Source: Syntrophorhabdaceae bacterium PtaU1.Bin034 (GTDB lineage: Bacteria > Desulfobacterota_G > Syntrophorhabdia > Syntrophorhabdales > WCHB1-27). Taken from it: a stretch of 32,527 bases of DNA. The translations under genes and the position numbers were made by a program. Under the pieces are notes generated by a model. That model did not search any database, had not been told where the DNA came from, and saw only the letters and a program-made list of their open reading frames with translations. Positions within the stretch are counted from its first letter, which is position 1. Every line of letters starts with the position of its first letter. This document shows, piece after piece, positions 13,741 to 21,199 of the stretch. The stretch is from assembly GCA_002067405.1 (NCBI GenBank), contig MVRP01000027.1, positions 1 to 32,527 on the forward strand. The letters are read 5' to 3'.

Positions 13741-16056
13741 ATGAGCGACTACAGCGTTATCGGAAAGCGGGTACCGAGGATCGATGCAAAAGAAAAGGTG
13801 ATGGGCCAGGCAAAATTCGCGGCCGACTACGCCCTGCCCGGGATGCTCTGGTGCAAAGTGGCGAGATCGCCCTTCCCTCACGCCCGGATCCTCAACATTG
13901 ATACGAGCAGGGTTGAAAAGCTCCCCGGCGTGAAAGCGGTGGTGACCGGGAAGGATTTCGGGGGCTGGACATGGGGTTTTATGGCCACCACCAGGGATGA
14001 GTCGCCCCTTGCCGTCGACAAGGTCCGTTACCTCTATGAAGGCGTCGCAGCCGTCGCCGCAATTGACGAGGAGACCGCCGAGGAAGCGTGTGAGCTGATC
14101 AAGGTGGACTACGAAGAGCTGCCCGGCGTGTTCGATCCCGAAGAGGCGATGAAACCGGGTGCGCCGGTCATTCATGATTACCGGCCGGATAACGTGAGCG
14201 TTGACTATCACTGGAACTTCGGAGACGTGGAAAAGGCATTTGCAGGGTCGTATATCGTGCGCGAGGACCGGTTCGAAACGGGCAAGGTCATCACCGGTTT
14301 TCTCGAACCGCCCGCATCCCTCGCCTACTACGATCCTTCCGGGCAGATTACCGTGTGGCCCGCCAAGCAAAGCCCCTATTTCCACTACCGGCACCTGGCA
14401 GCCTGCTTCAACCTGCCCCTCAGCAAAATAAGGATCATCCAGCCTTTCATCGGCGGCGGCTTCGGCGGGACGAAAAACGACTCGGTCGCCGGCGACTTCT
14501 GTGTGGTCATGCTGTCCAAAAAAACCGGAAAACCGGTCAAGTACATCTATACCATGGATGAAGTCCTTACCACCTGCCGCCGGCGGCACAACATGGTTAT
14601 CTACAACAAGATGGGCATGACGAAAGACGGCCTCCTTACCGCAGTGGAAAGCCGGGTTATCGCCAACGGGGGAGGATATACCGCAATCGGTCCCCTCACC
14701 ATGTATCTCACCGGCTCGGGTACAACGCTGCCCTACAAACTACCCAATTACAAGTATGACGCCTGGCGCGTCTTCACCAACAACCCGGTTTCCGCAGCCA
14801 TGCGCGGTCACGGCTTCACCCATACCCGCTTCGCATGCGACATCCAGATGGGAATGATCGCCGAAGAATTGGGCATCGACTCTGTAGAGATCAGAATGAG
14901 GAATGCAATTGACAATCCGAAGAAGAAAAGCGAGGTCTACATGACCGTCAACGGCATCGGCATCAAGACCTGCGGGCTCAAGGAAGCGATGGAGGCCGTG
15001 GCGAAAGACCCGCTTTGGGCCGGCAAAGAGCAGACGTCTATGCAGGAAGGCCCTGTGTCGTACGGCGTCGGCATATCCGGCACCACTTACCAGGGCGGAG
15101 CGCGGCAGTTGGGCCATCAGTCGTGCGCTGCCGTCATCAGGATCTGTGAGGATGGAACGGTTAATCTCCTCACCGGGGCCACCGATTGCGGGCAGGGTTC
15201 CGATACGGTCCTCTCTATGATCGCGGCCGAGGAGCTCGGGGTAAGATACGAAGATATTTCCATAAAACGGGTCGATACCGCCTACACCCCTGTAGACCCG
15301 GGGAGTTACGGGAGCCGCGTCACGCTTCTCGCGGGCCAGGCAACGCAGATCGCAGCCCGGGAGGCAAAAGCACAGCTTCTTGAAGCCGCTGCGGCCGCGT
15401 GGAACGTGAAGCCGGAGGAGATAGAGATCCGGGACGCTATCGTTTCCCTGAAGGCAAATCCCGACAAGCGTATGTCATTCGAAAAGCTCGCAAAGATCGC
15501 ATGCTACGAGGGATCGGGCAGCGTCATACTCGGACGGGGCCACTCCTCTTACGGTCTGGAAACGATCAATTTCAATACCGGCTACGGGAACGGGGGAACG
15601 TCCTACAGCTTCACGGCGCAAACGGTCCGGCTCGGGGTCGATATGGAGACGGGCAAAGTCGATGTGACCGATTTCGTCCTTGCCCATGATGCAGGCGTGC
15701 CGTTGCATCCGGTCAGCGTGGAATCCCAGATAGAAGGGGGCGCCGTCCAGGGGCTCGGCCAGGCAGTCTACGAGGAGTTCATCATGGAAAACGGTCGGAC
15801 CCACAACAGCACGCTCGTCGACTACAAGATGCCGAGGTCGACCGATACCCCCGACATCAGGATCGTGGACATCATAACGGACGACCCGGACGGTCCCTAC
15901 GGCGCAAAGGAGGCCTCCGAAGGAAGCATAGTCAGCACGCCTCCTGCCATCTTCGACGCCCTTCATGACGCTACCGGCATATGGTTCAAGGAGCAGCCCG
16001 TCACACCGGAAAAGATAGTGAAAGCGCTGAAGGAAAAGGGAAAGTGGGTGAGGTGA
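13741..16056 (+). CDS. Molybdenum hydroxylase large subunit (Moco-binding, CoxL/HcrA type)
   Basis: 771 residues. Catalytic subunit of a xanthine oxidase-family enzyme that uses molybdopterin cofactor to hydroxylate or dehydroxylate its substrate. Cofactor loops are visible: IGGGFGGTK at about 237-245, AAMRGHG at 352-358 and the conserved glutamate in GAKEASEG (Glu724). The overall pattern, including DAWRVFTN, LLTGATDCGQGSDT and GPYGAKEASEG, is closest in my recall to the alpha subunit of 4-hydroxybenzoyl-CoA reductase. However, the partner FAD subunit lacks that enzyme's [4Fe-4S] insertion, so the reaction remains open: hydroxylation of an N-heterocycle, an aldehyde, or a CoA ester are all possible. 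The next gene lies after a 14-base direct repeat that duplicates the last codons of this gene. Confidence 0.92.
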   Translation: MSDYSVIGKRVPRIDAKEKVMGQAKFAADYALPGMLWCKVARSPFPHARILNIDTSRVEKLPGVKAVVTGKDFGGWTWGFMATTRDESPLAVDKVRYLYEGVAAVAAIDEETAEEACELIKVDYEELPGVFDPEEAMKPGAPVIHDYRPDNVSVDYHWNFGDVEKAFAGSYIVREDRFETGKVITGFLEPPASLAYYDPSGQITVWPAKQSPYFHYRHLAACFNLPLSKIRIIQPFIGGGFGGTKNDSVAGDFCVVMLSKKTGKPVKYIYTMDEVLTTCRRRHNMVIYNKMGMTKDGLLTAVESRVIANGGGYTAIGPLTMYLTGSGTTLPYKLPNYKYDAWRVFTNNPVSAAMRGHGFTHTRFACDIQMGMIAEELGIDSVEIRMRNAIDNPKKKSEVYMTVNGIGIKTCGLKEAMEAVAKDPLWAGKEQTSMQEGPVSYGVGISGTTYQGGARQLGHQSCAAVIRICEDGTVNLLTGATDCGQGSDTVLSMIAAEELGVRYEDISIKRVDTAYTPVDPGSYGSRVTLLAGQATQIAAREAKAQLLEAAAAAWNVKPEEIEIRDAIVSLKANPDKRMSFEKLAKIACYEGSGSVILGRGHSSYGLETINFNTGYGNGGTSYSFTAQTVRLGVDMETGKVDVTDFVLAHDAGVPLHPVSVESQIEGGAVQGLGQAVYEEFIMENGRTHNSTLVDYKMPRSTDTPDIRIVDIITDDPDGPYGAKEASEGSIVSTPPAIFDALHDATGIWFKEQPVTPEKIVKALKEKGKWVR

Positions 16057-16160
16057 TTAATGCTTCTTCCTTTTGTTGAGGGGGAGTCTCTGCGGGCCGG
16101 GCACCGCCAGGCGGTCGCGCAGAGGGGGCGACGCGAGCCCCAATAATGGGTGAGGTGATT
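16045..16160 (+). repeat. 14-base direct repeat flanking an 88-base structured insert
   Basis: TGGGTGAGGTGATT occurs at 16045-16058, where it encodes the end of the large subunit (W-V-R-stop), and again exactly at 16147-16160. The 88 bases between fold strongly: CTCTGCG...CGCAGAG with ACCGCC-A-GGCGGT inside, then GGGGC...GCCCC. The insert also forms a 28-codon frame (ATG 16060 to TAA 16146) behind the ribosome-binding sequence in the first repeat copy. It looks like insertion of a small element with target duplication, or a local duplication. Confidence 0.55.
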
Positions 16161-16174
16161 CATACAAAATCATT

Positions 16175-16453
16175 ATGAAAATCAAGATAAAAACAACGAT
16201 TGCGATCCAGGGAATGCCGTCGGAAGTAGCACTGGAGGCGGGTACGCTGCGCGACCTTCTTGATATGCTCTTGCGCGGCTCCTATTTTGCCAAAGAGGTG
16301 ATAGACCGGAGAACAGGCGAGCTCGTGCTTGACGGGCTTTTCCAGGTCCATCTCAACGATTTGCCCTATCTTCAGCTTCCTGACGGTATGGAGACAAAGC
16401 TTCGCGATGGAGATGTAGTTACCCTCTCCCCGATCCTGATCGGGGGAGGGTAG
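16175..16453 (+). CDS. MoaD/ThiS-like beta-grasp protein
   Basis: 92 residues with the shape of a ubiquitin-like sulfur carrier: an N-terminal beta hairpin (MKIKIKTTIAIQGMP), a helix (LRDLLDMLL), late strands (DGDVVTLSPILIGGG), and a C-terminal Gly-Gly-Gly end. MoaD and ThiS are activated at a terminal Gly-Gly as thiocarboxylates. A dedicated copy in a molybdenum enzyme operon may serve molybdopterin synthesis, another sulfur transfer, or have a structural role (inference). The gene is slightly longer than usual MoaD (about 80). No E1-like or MoaE gene is adjacent. The Shine-Dalgarno sequence is poor. It lies 22 bases before the acyl-CoA dehydrogenase gene. Confidence 0.75.
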   Translation: MKIKIKTTIAIQGMPSEVALEAGTLRDLLDMLLRGSYFAKEVIDRRTGELVLDGLFQVHLNDLPYLQLPDGMETKLRDGDVVTLSPILIGGG

Positions 16454-16475
16454 AGCACTATCCTAAGGGGGGATT

Positions 16476-18005
16476 ATGGAATCGTATCCTTGGTGGACGG
16501 CAGAACAGAAAAGATTTGCCGACGAGGTGAGCACATTCGTCCGGGAGGTGCTGGCCCGCGACGTTGAAACCCGATGGACCAGGGAATTCCCTTTTGATAT
16601 TTTCGAAAAAATCGGCGAAAAACGGTTTACGGGGGCTGCAATCCCCAAGGAGTACGGCGGTCTCGGACTGGGTGCGACCGGCGCCTGTATCGCGGCCGAG
16701 GCCATGGCGAGAATGCCCGGTGTGAGCAGGGTTTTCGTCGGAAACATGCTCGGAGGCCTGCGGCAGCTCATCGAGCACGGGACGGAAGAACAGAAACGCC
16801 GCTTCCTTCCCCGCATTGCACAGGGTGAGATAGGTTCCATCGTTATTACCGAGCCTTTTGTCGGAACCGATGCGGCTTCCATTGAAACCACGGCAAAGAG
16901 GGCAGGCGATACCTATATCCTGAACGGGAAGAAGCGTTTCATCGTTTCGGCCGGGGTGTCAAGCAGATACATGGTCTATGCGCGGACCAGCAATGATGCG
17001 GATGACATCGGGAAGTATCGTCATCTGACCGCGTTCATCCTTGAAAAAGGCGCGCCGGGCTTTACCGTGGAGAAGATCAACGAGGTGATGGGTTTCAATA
17101 ACATCCAGAACGGCGTGCTCGATTTTCAGAGCGTCCCCATCCCGGTGGCCAACCGGATCGGCGATGAGGGGGACGGATGGCGGGTCATGACAGCGGGGCT
17201 CAATTTCGAGCGCACCATGATCTGCGCCATGGTCACAGGGTGGATAGGCGAGCTTTTGAGGAACGTGGTGCCCCACACGCAACGGAGGGTCCAGTTCGGC
17301 CGCCCCACCATAGATATTCCTGAAAATCAGTTCAAGATAGCCAATCTTATGATCAAGAAAAACGTGGCGCGCCTCGCCACTTACAATACAGCCTACCTCT
17401 GGGACCTCGGCAAGGACATCTCGCTGGAATCGAACGTGTCCAAGGTGGTCTGTTGCGAAGCAGCGGTCCAGGCAAGCCTGGACGCAATGCAGACTATCGG
17501 AGGCGACGCGGTTACCGCCTTCTATCCCCTGGTTGAGATAATGAGCCAGTCCAAGATCGAGAATATGGGAGGCGGGACCATGGAGGCCTGCCGCTTGGTG
17601 ATCTTCCGTACAGGAGTGCGCAGGATGGCAAAGGAGTTCACAATGGAGCGGAAGATAGTCCACCCCGTTCTGGGCATACCGGTGCCTGCTGCACCGGAAG
17701 CGGACAAGGAGAAAGAGATCGACGAGGACAAGCTTCTCGCGCTGCTTGCTGAGGATTACCGGGTAAATCCCGGTATTTTCATGAGCTGCGAAGATATTCT
17801 GGAGAGCTTCGAAGCGGACCGGTCAATCCTCGAAGACCTCCTGACCTCACTCGAGAGGAAAGGTCTTGTGAAGCTTTACCGGACAAAAAAAGGCATTGAA
17901 TTGGCAAAGGCAACGTACGAAGGTCTCAACCGTGCCCATCCGCCCGAATACTACAGGTGGTTCCCCTCATGGATCAAAGACGGAGGTCGTGACAGGATTT
18001 TCTGA
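16476..18005 (+). CDS. Acyl-CoA dehydrogenase with C-terminal winged-helix-like extension
   Basis: 509 residues, about 120 longer than typical acyl-CoA dehydrogenases. Residues 1-390 show the standard three domains: N-terminal helices, a beta domain (IVITEPFVGTDAASIETTA), and the C-terminal helical domain (RRVQFGRPTIDIPENQFKIANL, then DAMQTIGGDAVT). At the site where medium-chain enzymes have the catalytic Glu (YEGT), this protein has GGGT (Gly366). The alternative position used by long-chain and isovaleryl enzymes also seems to lack a Glu (HTQRRVQFG). The extension (about 418-485; EDKLLALLAEDYRV..., ILEDLLTSLERKGLVKLY) resembles a winged helix. FAD-dependent alpha,beta-dehydrogenation of a CoA ester is expected from the family, but the base must be elsewhere or the activity is altered. 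It is the last gene of the operon. Confidence 0.88.
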   Translation: MESYPWWTAEQKRFADEVSTFVREVLARDVETRWTREFPFDIFEKIGEKRFTGAAIPKEYGGLGLGATGACIAAEAMARMPGVSRVFVGNMLGGLRQLIEHGTEEQKRRFLPRIAQGEIGSIVITEPFVGTDAASIETTAKRAGDTYILNGKKRFIVSAGVSSRYMVYARTSNDADDIGKYRHLTAFILEKGAPGFTVEKINEVMGFNNIQNGVLDFQSVPIPVANRIGDEGDGWRVMTAGLNFERTMICAMVTGWIGELLRNVVPHTQRRVQFGRPTIDIPENQFKIANLMIKKNVARLATYNTAYLWDLGKDISLESNVSKVVCCEAAVQASLDAMQTIGGDAVTAFYPLVEIMSQSKIENMGGGTMEACRLVIFRTGVRRMAKEFTMERKIVHPVLGIPVPAAPEADKEKEIDEDKLLALLAEDYRVNPGIFMSCEDILESFEADRSILEDLLTSLERKGLVKLYRTKKGIELAKATYEGLNRAHPPEYYRWFPSWIKDGGRDRIF

Positions 18006-18018
18006 ATAATAGTTCCCG

Positions 18019-18044
18019 TTCCTTCGAACCGGTCCGTGAAGGAA
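18019..18044 (+). terminator. Hairpin after the acyl-CoA dehydrogenase gene
   Basis: TTCCTTC (18019-18025) pairs with GAAGGAA (18038-18044) over 7 bp with a 12-base loop, 13 bases after the stop codon. There is no T-run, so termination is only a possibility. Confidence 0.3.
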
Positions 18045-18215
18045 GTGTAAAATCGATTGCGCCCCACTTGGCAGAAATCTTTACGTCTCCTTTTGCCTGT
18101 CATCCTGCCTGAATTATCGGAAAACGGCCCTTCCTCGCTTAACACCTCTTCTTTTTCCTTTACAGTCAGAATGACGTCGCTTCAATAAATCACAAATAAT
18201 ATCGCTTATTTGATA

Positions 18216-18233
18216 TTGGCATGCCCCTTGCTT
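18216..18233 (+). promoter_or_regulatory. Sigma-54 promoter upstream of the RpoH-like gene
   Basis: TTGGCATGCCCCTTGCTT fits the -24/-12 consensus YTGGCAYRN4TTGCW at every specified position, with GG and GC 10 bases apart. Transcription would start near 18244, giving a leader of about 128 bases. A sigma-54 promoter needs an enhancer-binding activator; none is encoded in the window. Confidence 0.75.
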
Positions 18234-18296
18234 ATCCTCTATCGCCTGCGTCGTAAAAAAGCATATGGAAGAGTCGTTTCACCGCTAAGTATCCGT

Positions 18297-18371
18297 GGGG
18301 TGGCCAAGGGTTCTCCTTGCTCCCCGACTAACCAACTTAACGGGCGCAAGAGCCCGAGAGGGGGAGGCCTG
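18297..18371 (+). promoter_or_regulatory. Structured 5' leader of the RpoH-like gene
   Basis: GGGG (18297-18300) and CAAGG can pair with CCTTG and CCCC (hairpin about 18297-18325). A second hairpin CGGGC-GCAAGA-GCCCG follows (about 18341-18356). CTCCCC at 18320-18325 is also exactly complementary to GGGGAG at 18361-18366, the Shine-Dalgarno region of the gene. Two mutually exclusive structures are therefore possible, one of which hides the ribosome binding site. No known riboswitch family was recognised. Confidence 0.4.
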
Positions 18372-19271
18372 ATGCTGCAGCCGTCTACTTCATACCGGAA
18401 GGAAAGGGCAAGAAGACAAAAACACGCCGAACCGACTCCTTTTGATCCATTAAAGAAGTATCTGTCGGAAATAGCGAATCATCCGGTGCTTTCCCGCGAG
18501 GAAGAGGCGGAGATCGCCGAGAAGGCGCACCGCTACAAGGATGTGGCGGCCTCCCAAAAGCTCGTTACCTCCAACCTCAGGCTTGTGGTAAAGATAGCGT
18601 TGGAATATCAAAACACCTGCCACAGCCTCCTCGATCTTATCCAGGAAGGGAACATCGGGCTCGTCCATGCCGTAAGGAAGTATAATCCTTACAAAGGCAC
18701 GAGATTTTCCACGTACTCCTCCTTTTGGGTCCGCGCCTACATATTGAAGTACATAATGGATTCGTGGAGCATGGTGAAGGTGGGAACAACCCAGAACCAG
18801 AGAAGGCTTTTCTACGGGTTAAACAAGGAAAAGAGAAAGCTTGCGGATATGGGAGTATTTCCTGCGCCCCATCTTCTTGCCACCACCTTTGGCGTAAAGG
18901 TGGGAGACATTGAAGACATGGAAAAAAGGCTTTCCTACACTGACGTATCGTTACAAAATCCTATTAATCGCGAGGGGGAAGAGACCTTTATCGATACGAT
19001 CCGGATGGATGACAACATAGAGGAAGTCGTATCCGCCAAGGAGCAACGGAAGATCCTCGAAGAAAAGGTGCTGAAGTTCAAGAAGAAACTTAAAAAAAGG
19101 GAGTTGTTTATCTTTGAGCAGCGGATCATGACCGAGGAGCCAAAGACCCTTGAAGCCATTGGGGCTCTGTTCGGGATCTCCCGCGAGAGGGTGAGGCAGG
19201 TCGAAAAAGGGGTGGTCAGCAAACTTGATCAGGAATTCAGGCAAGAATTCAAACACTTCACGTCCGCTTAG
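18372..19271 (+). CDS. RpoH-like (sigma-32 class) RNA polymerase sigma factor
   Basis: 299 residues from ATG 18372, which has GGGGAGG 5 bases upstream; the frame is open further upstream only from a TTG that overlaps the promoter. Region 1.2/2.1 starts at FDPLKKYLSEI. Core-binding region 2 (LVTSNLRLVVKIALEY, then LLDLIQEGNIGLVHAVRKYNP) and the -10-recognising region 2.4 (FSTYSSFWVRAYILKYIMDSW) are clear. A Q-N-Q-R-R-L-F-Y-G-L-N-K box follows, typical of RpoH-type sigma factors. Region 4 ends with a helix-turn-helix (TLEAIGALFGISRERVRQVEK). The role is probably a stress regulon. Transcription from a sigma-54 promoter makes this a sigma cascade. Confidence 0.88.
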   Translation: MLQPSTSYRKERARRQKHAEPTPFDPLKKYLSEIANHPVLSREEEAEIAEKAHRYKDVAASQKLVTSNLRLVVKIALEYQNTCHSLLDLIQEGNIGLVHAVRKYNPYKGTRFSTYSSFWVRAYILKYIMDSWSMVKVGTTQNQRRLFYGLNKEKRKLADMGVFPAPHLLATTFGVKVGDIEDMEKRLSYTDVSLQNPINREGEETFIDTIRMDDNIEEVVSAKEQRKILEEKVLKFKKKLKKRELFIFEQRIMTEEPKTLEAIGALFGISRERVRQVEKGVVSKLDQEFRQEFKHFTSA

Positions 19272-19792
19272 CCCATATCCGGCCCCGCTCCGGGATCATT
19301 TTCATGATCATTGCCATGGGGGACGTGTGACATTCCCGGCTGCCTTTGAAAAAAATAGCCCCTTCATTTCTTTACTTTTATTCACCTACCTACATTACGG
19401 CCGATTACGCACCGTTCAAGTCCCGCTTTGATGACGGCCGTCCGGCTCAACCGACGGAGGGGAGGCCGGGCACCCGTTTGCGGGTCTCCGTTCCAGTAAT
19501 AGAAGGAAATAATCGCTTTTGCTTTTAGCAGGCATCTGTGCTATAAGGAACACTTAAAAAGCTTCAAAGGGGGCGGCAGATCAAAGGAAGCTTCGAAGGT
19601 TGCAACGACTCGACAATCTTTCCGCTGCTCGACATCCCTCTTTTTTTCTTTGCCTCGTCCCAACCCCTTTTCAATATCCGGAGAATAACAGCATCTGCCG
19701 GGAAAAAACGGCTTATCAAGTCCTGTCCCCTTTCCGTGCCGGGAGATAAAAAGGGAACTATCTTTGATTTAGAAGGATACTAGGGGATTAGG
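19272..19792. other. 521-base intergenic region with structured elements and short repeats
   Basis: No convincing gene; frames here have no ribosome binding sites or recognisable products. Visible structure includes ACGGAG (19454-19459) pairing with CTCCGT (19486-19491) around an ACCCG-TTTG-CGGGT hairpin (19472-19485), a 12-base repeated motif at 19559-19599, and a pyrimidine-rich tract around 19635-19660. A small RNA or long leader of the next gene is possible. Confidence 0.3.
19559..19599 (+). repeat. Two copies of AAGCTTCRAAGG
   Basis: AAGCTTCAAAGG (19559-19570) and AAGCTTCGAAGG (19588-19599) are direct repeats with one difference and a start-to-start distance of 29 bases. They lie about 200 bases upstream of the gene at 19793. 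They may be binding sites of a regulator. Confidence 0.35.
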
Positions 19793-20422
19793 ATGAGATC
19801 TCAATTGCAGGACACTATTGAGCTCCAGTTTGAGAAGATGGTAACAGAGCATCCGGAATATTGCCGCGCCATAGAGAGGGCATGGGATATCCTGGTTGCT
19901 TGCAGGACGCCTGAGAACAAATGGCTCATGGACTGCTTTTTTCAGGAACAAGGAGATCGACGGCCGGGTTGTCTGGATGTCCTGTTCTGTTCCGAACTTG
20001 TCTTTCAGCTTCTACGGGGACACCTGTATTACACCGGAATCGACGTGAAGCGGCCGCCGGTGCAAAATCGTGAAGAAAAGCTTCTGGACGAAATCACCCT
20101 CGCTGCCGTCGGAGCCCCCTTCAACGTTCGTTTTGCGGATTCCAACGGCTTCAGGCATGCCTTTCTCGAGTGGTATAATCCCGTTACCGTACATTGGCAT
20201 CGCGAAGGAAGGGATCACGTGGTAAAGCAGGTCGAGCCGGGGTCCGCTTATCTCGATATCGGCTACACCAGGGCCATCACCACGGGTCTCGCCCTCAAGG
20301 AGCATCGTGTCCTCGCACGCTGGCCCCTCGGCCACAATTTCATCTATCTGATCTATACGGATTTAAAAGGACTTTTCGAAGGAATAACGGACCTGTCGCA
20401 TTGGCTCGACGACAGAATCTAG
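19793..20422 (+). CDS. Hypothetical protein
   Basis: 209 residues; I do not recognise the family. It is soluble, without signal peptide or membrane segment. The N-terminal third is helical (LQDTIELQFEKMVTEHPEYCRAIERAWDIL). The C-terminal part is mixed and ends with aromatic-rich strands (ARWPLGHNFIYLIYTDLKGLFEGITDLSHWLDD). A cluster WHREGRDH (about 141-148) is rich in histidine and charged residues. AGGGG lies about 6 bases before the ATG. The stop codon overlaps the stop of the opposite-strand CAP gene by 4 bases. Composition matches the core genome, so it is probably a real gene. Confidence 0.65.
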   Translation: MRSQLQDTIELQFEKMVTEHPEYCRAIERAWDILVACRTPENKWLMDCFFQEQGDRRPGCLDVLFCSELVFQLLRGHLYYTGIDVKRPPVQNREEKLLDEITLAAVGAPFNVRFADSNGFRHAFLEWYNPVTVHWHREGRDHVVKQVEPGSAYLDIGYTRAITTGLALKEHRVLARWPLGHNFIYLIYTDLKGLFEGITDLSHWLDDRI

Positions 20423-20967
20423 TACGGCCTGTAGCCGATCACATTGCCCGGAGGGTAGTAGTTGCATACCCAAACCTCCCGCTGTTCGTCGCGTGCTACC
20501 CCGCAACCGACTTGCATCGTGTCCCTCCAGACAACCTGCGTGAAGTGACCGCACACCTTGCCGTGTGAGCAGGAATTGCTCGCCTGGTCGTAGTCCCTGC
20601 TTTCACTACCCCACATGTCTACGACCTGTTGGGGAGTGAATCGCTGACCCATGGCCGTTGCCAGGTTCTCGCCATAGGATGAATTGCTCCGGTGTTCCAG
20701 ACGTTTTCGCTGCAACAAGGTGTTTGCCCATTGCTGGGCATATCCGGCCAGCTTGGGTGACCAGGCCAGGGGAGGAACGCCGTATTGCGATCGCCAGGAA
20801 TTGTGGGCATCAAGCATCTCTTTTGCCTGAACCTGGCTCAAAGGGCGGGAATCGGTTTCAGGTCCCCGCCGGTCGCTATCGGGTCGTCGTGAGGCAGAAT
20901 CACCCGTAGCCGCCGACAACATCACCACTCCAATAGCAATAACAATAATAAGGAGAAATTTGTTCAT
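20419..20967 (-). CDS. Secreted CAP/SCP-domain protein
   Basis: 182 residues. An N-terminal signal peptide (MNKFLLIIVIAIGVVMLSAATG) is followed by a linker rich in Ser, Arg and Asp, then a CAP (SCP/PR-1) domain from about residue 45. The family marks are all present: LDAHNSWRSQYGVPPLAW, LAGYAQQWAN, the His in EHRSNSSYGENLA, CGHFTQVVWRDT and VWVCNYYPPGN. Two cavity histidines (EHRS and CGHFTQ) and paired cysteines are kept. CAP proteins are extracellular or periplasmic; bacterial functions are mostly unknown. It is probably exported and disulfide-bonded. Confidence 0.92.
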   Translation of the reverse strand: MNKFLLIIVIAIGVVMLSAATGDSASRRPDSDRRGPETDSRPLSQVQAKEMLDAHNSWRSQYGVPPLAWSPKLAGYAQQWANTLLQRKRLEHRSNSSYGENLATAMGQRFTPQQVVDMWGSESRDYDQASNSCSHGKVCGHFTQVVWRDTMQVGCGVARDEQREVWVCNYYPPGNVIGYRPY

Positions 20968-21199
20968 CCGTGAAATATAACAGCGCCTCTCCTTCGTGTC
21001 AACGACGGAACGCAGGGCGGCTGCAGTCCAAATTTGTCGATGAATCCATCGGCTTTCGACACTAACGTCGCTGCTCTATGCGGCAACCTGTGCCAAGCGC
21101 CTCGGAATGGCCTGGATTCAAACGCCCGGGAAATGGCTGCCCGTGGCATCAGGTGTGCAAACAAAGGCAAAATCGATGTGCTTACAAGGAGGAAAAAGC

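Noticed and set aside
13693..14589. 298-residue minus-strand frame opposite the hydroxylase large subunit
   Set aside because: Antisense shadow of a well-supported gene; no ribosome binding site and no recognisable domain.
18210..18371. N-terminal extension of the sigma factor from TTG 18210
   Set aside because: It would overlap the sigma-54 promoter and the structured leader, and the extra residues do not fit the family; ATG 18372 has a good ribosome binding site.
21034..21180. Possible tRNA-like or structured RNA between the CAP gene and the small exported protein gene
   Set aside because: A GGATTCAAAC stretch recalls a T-loop, but no matching stems or acceptor arm could be built.
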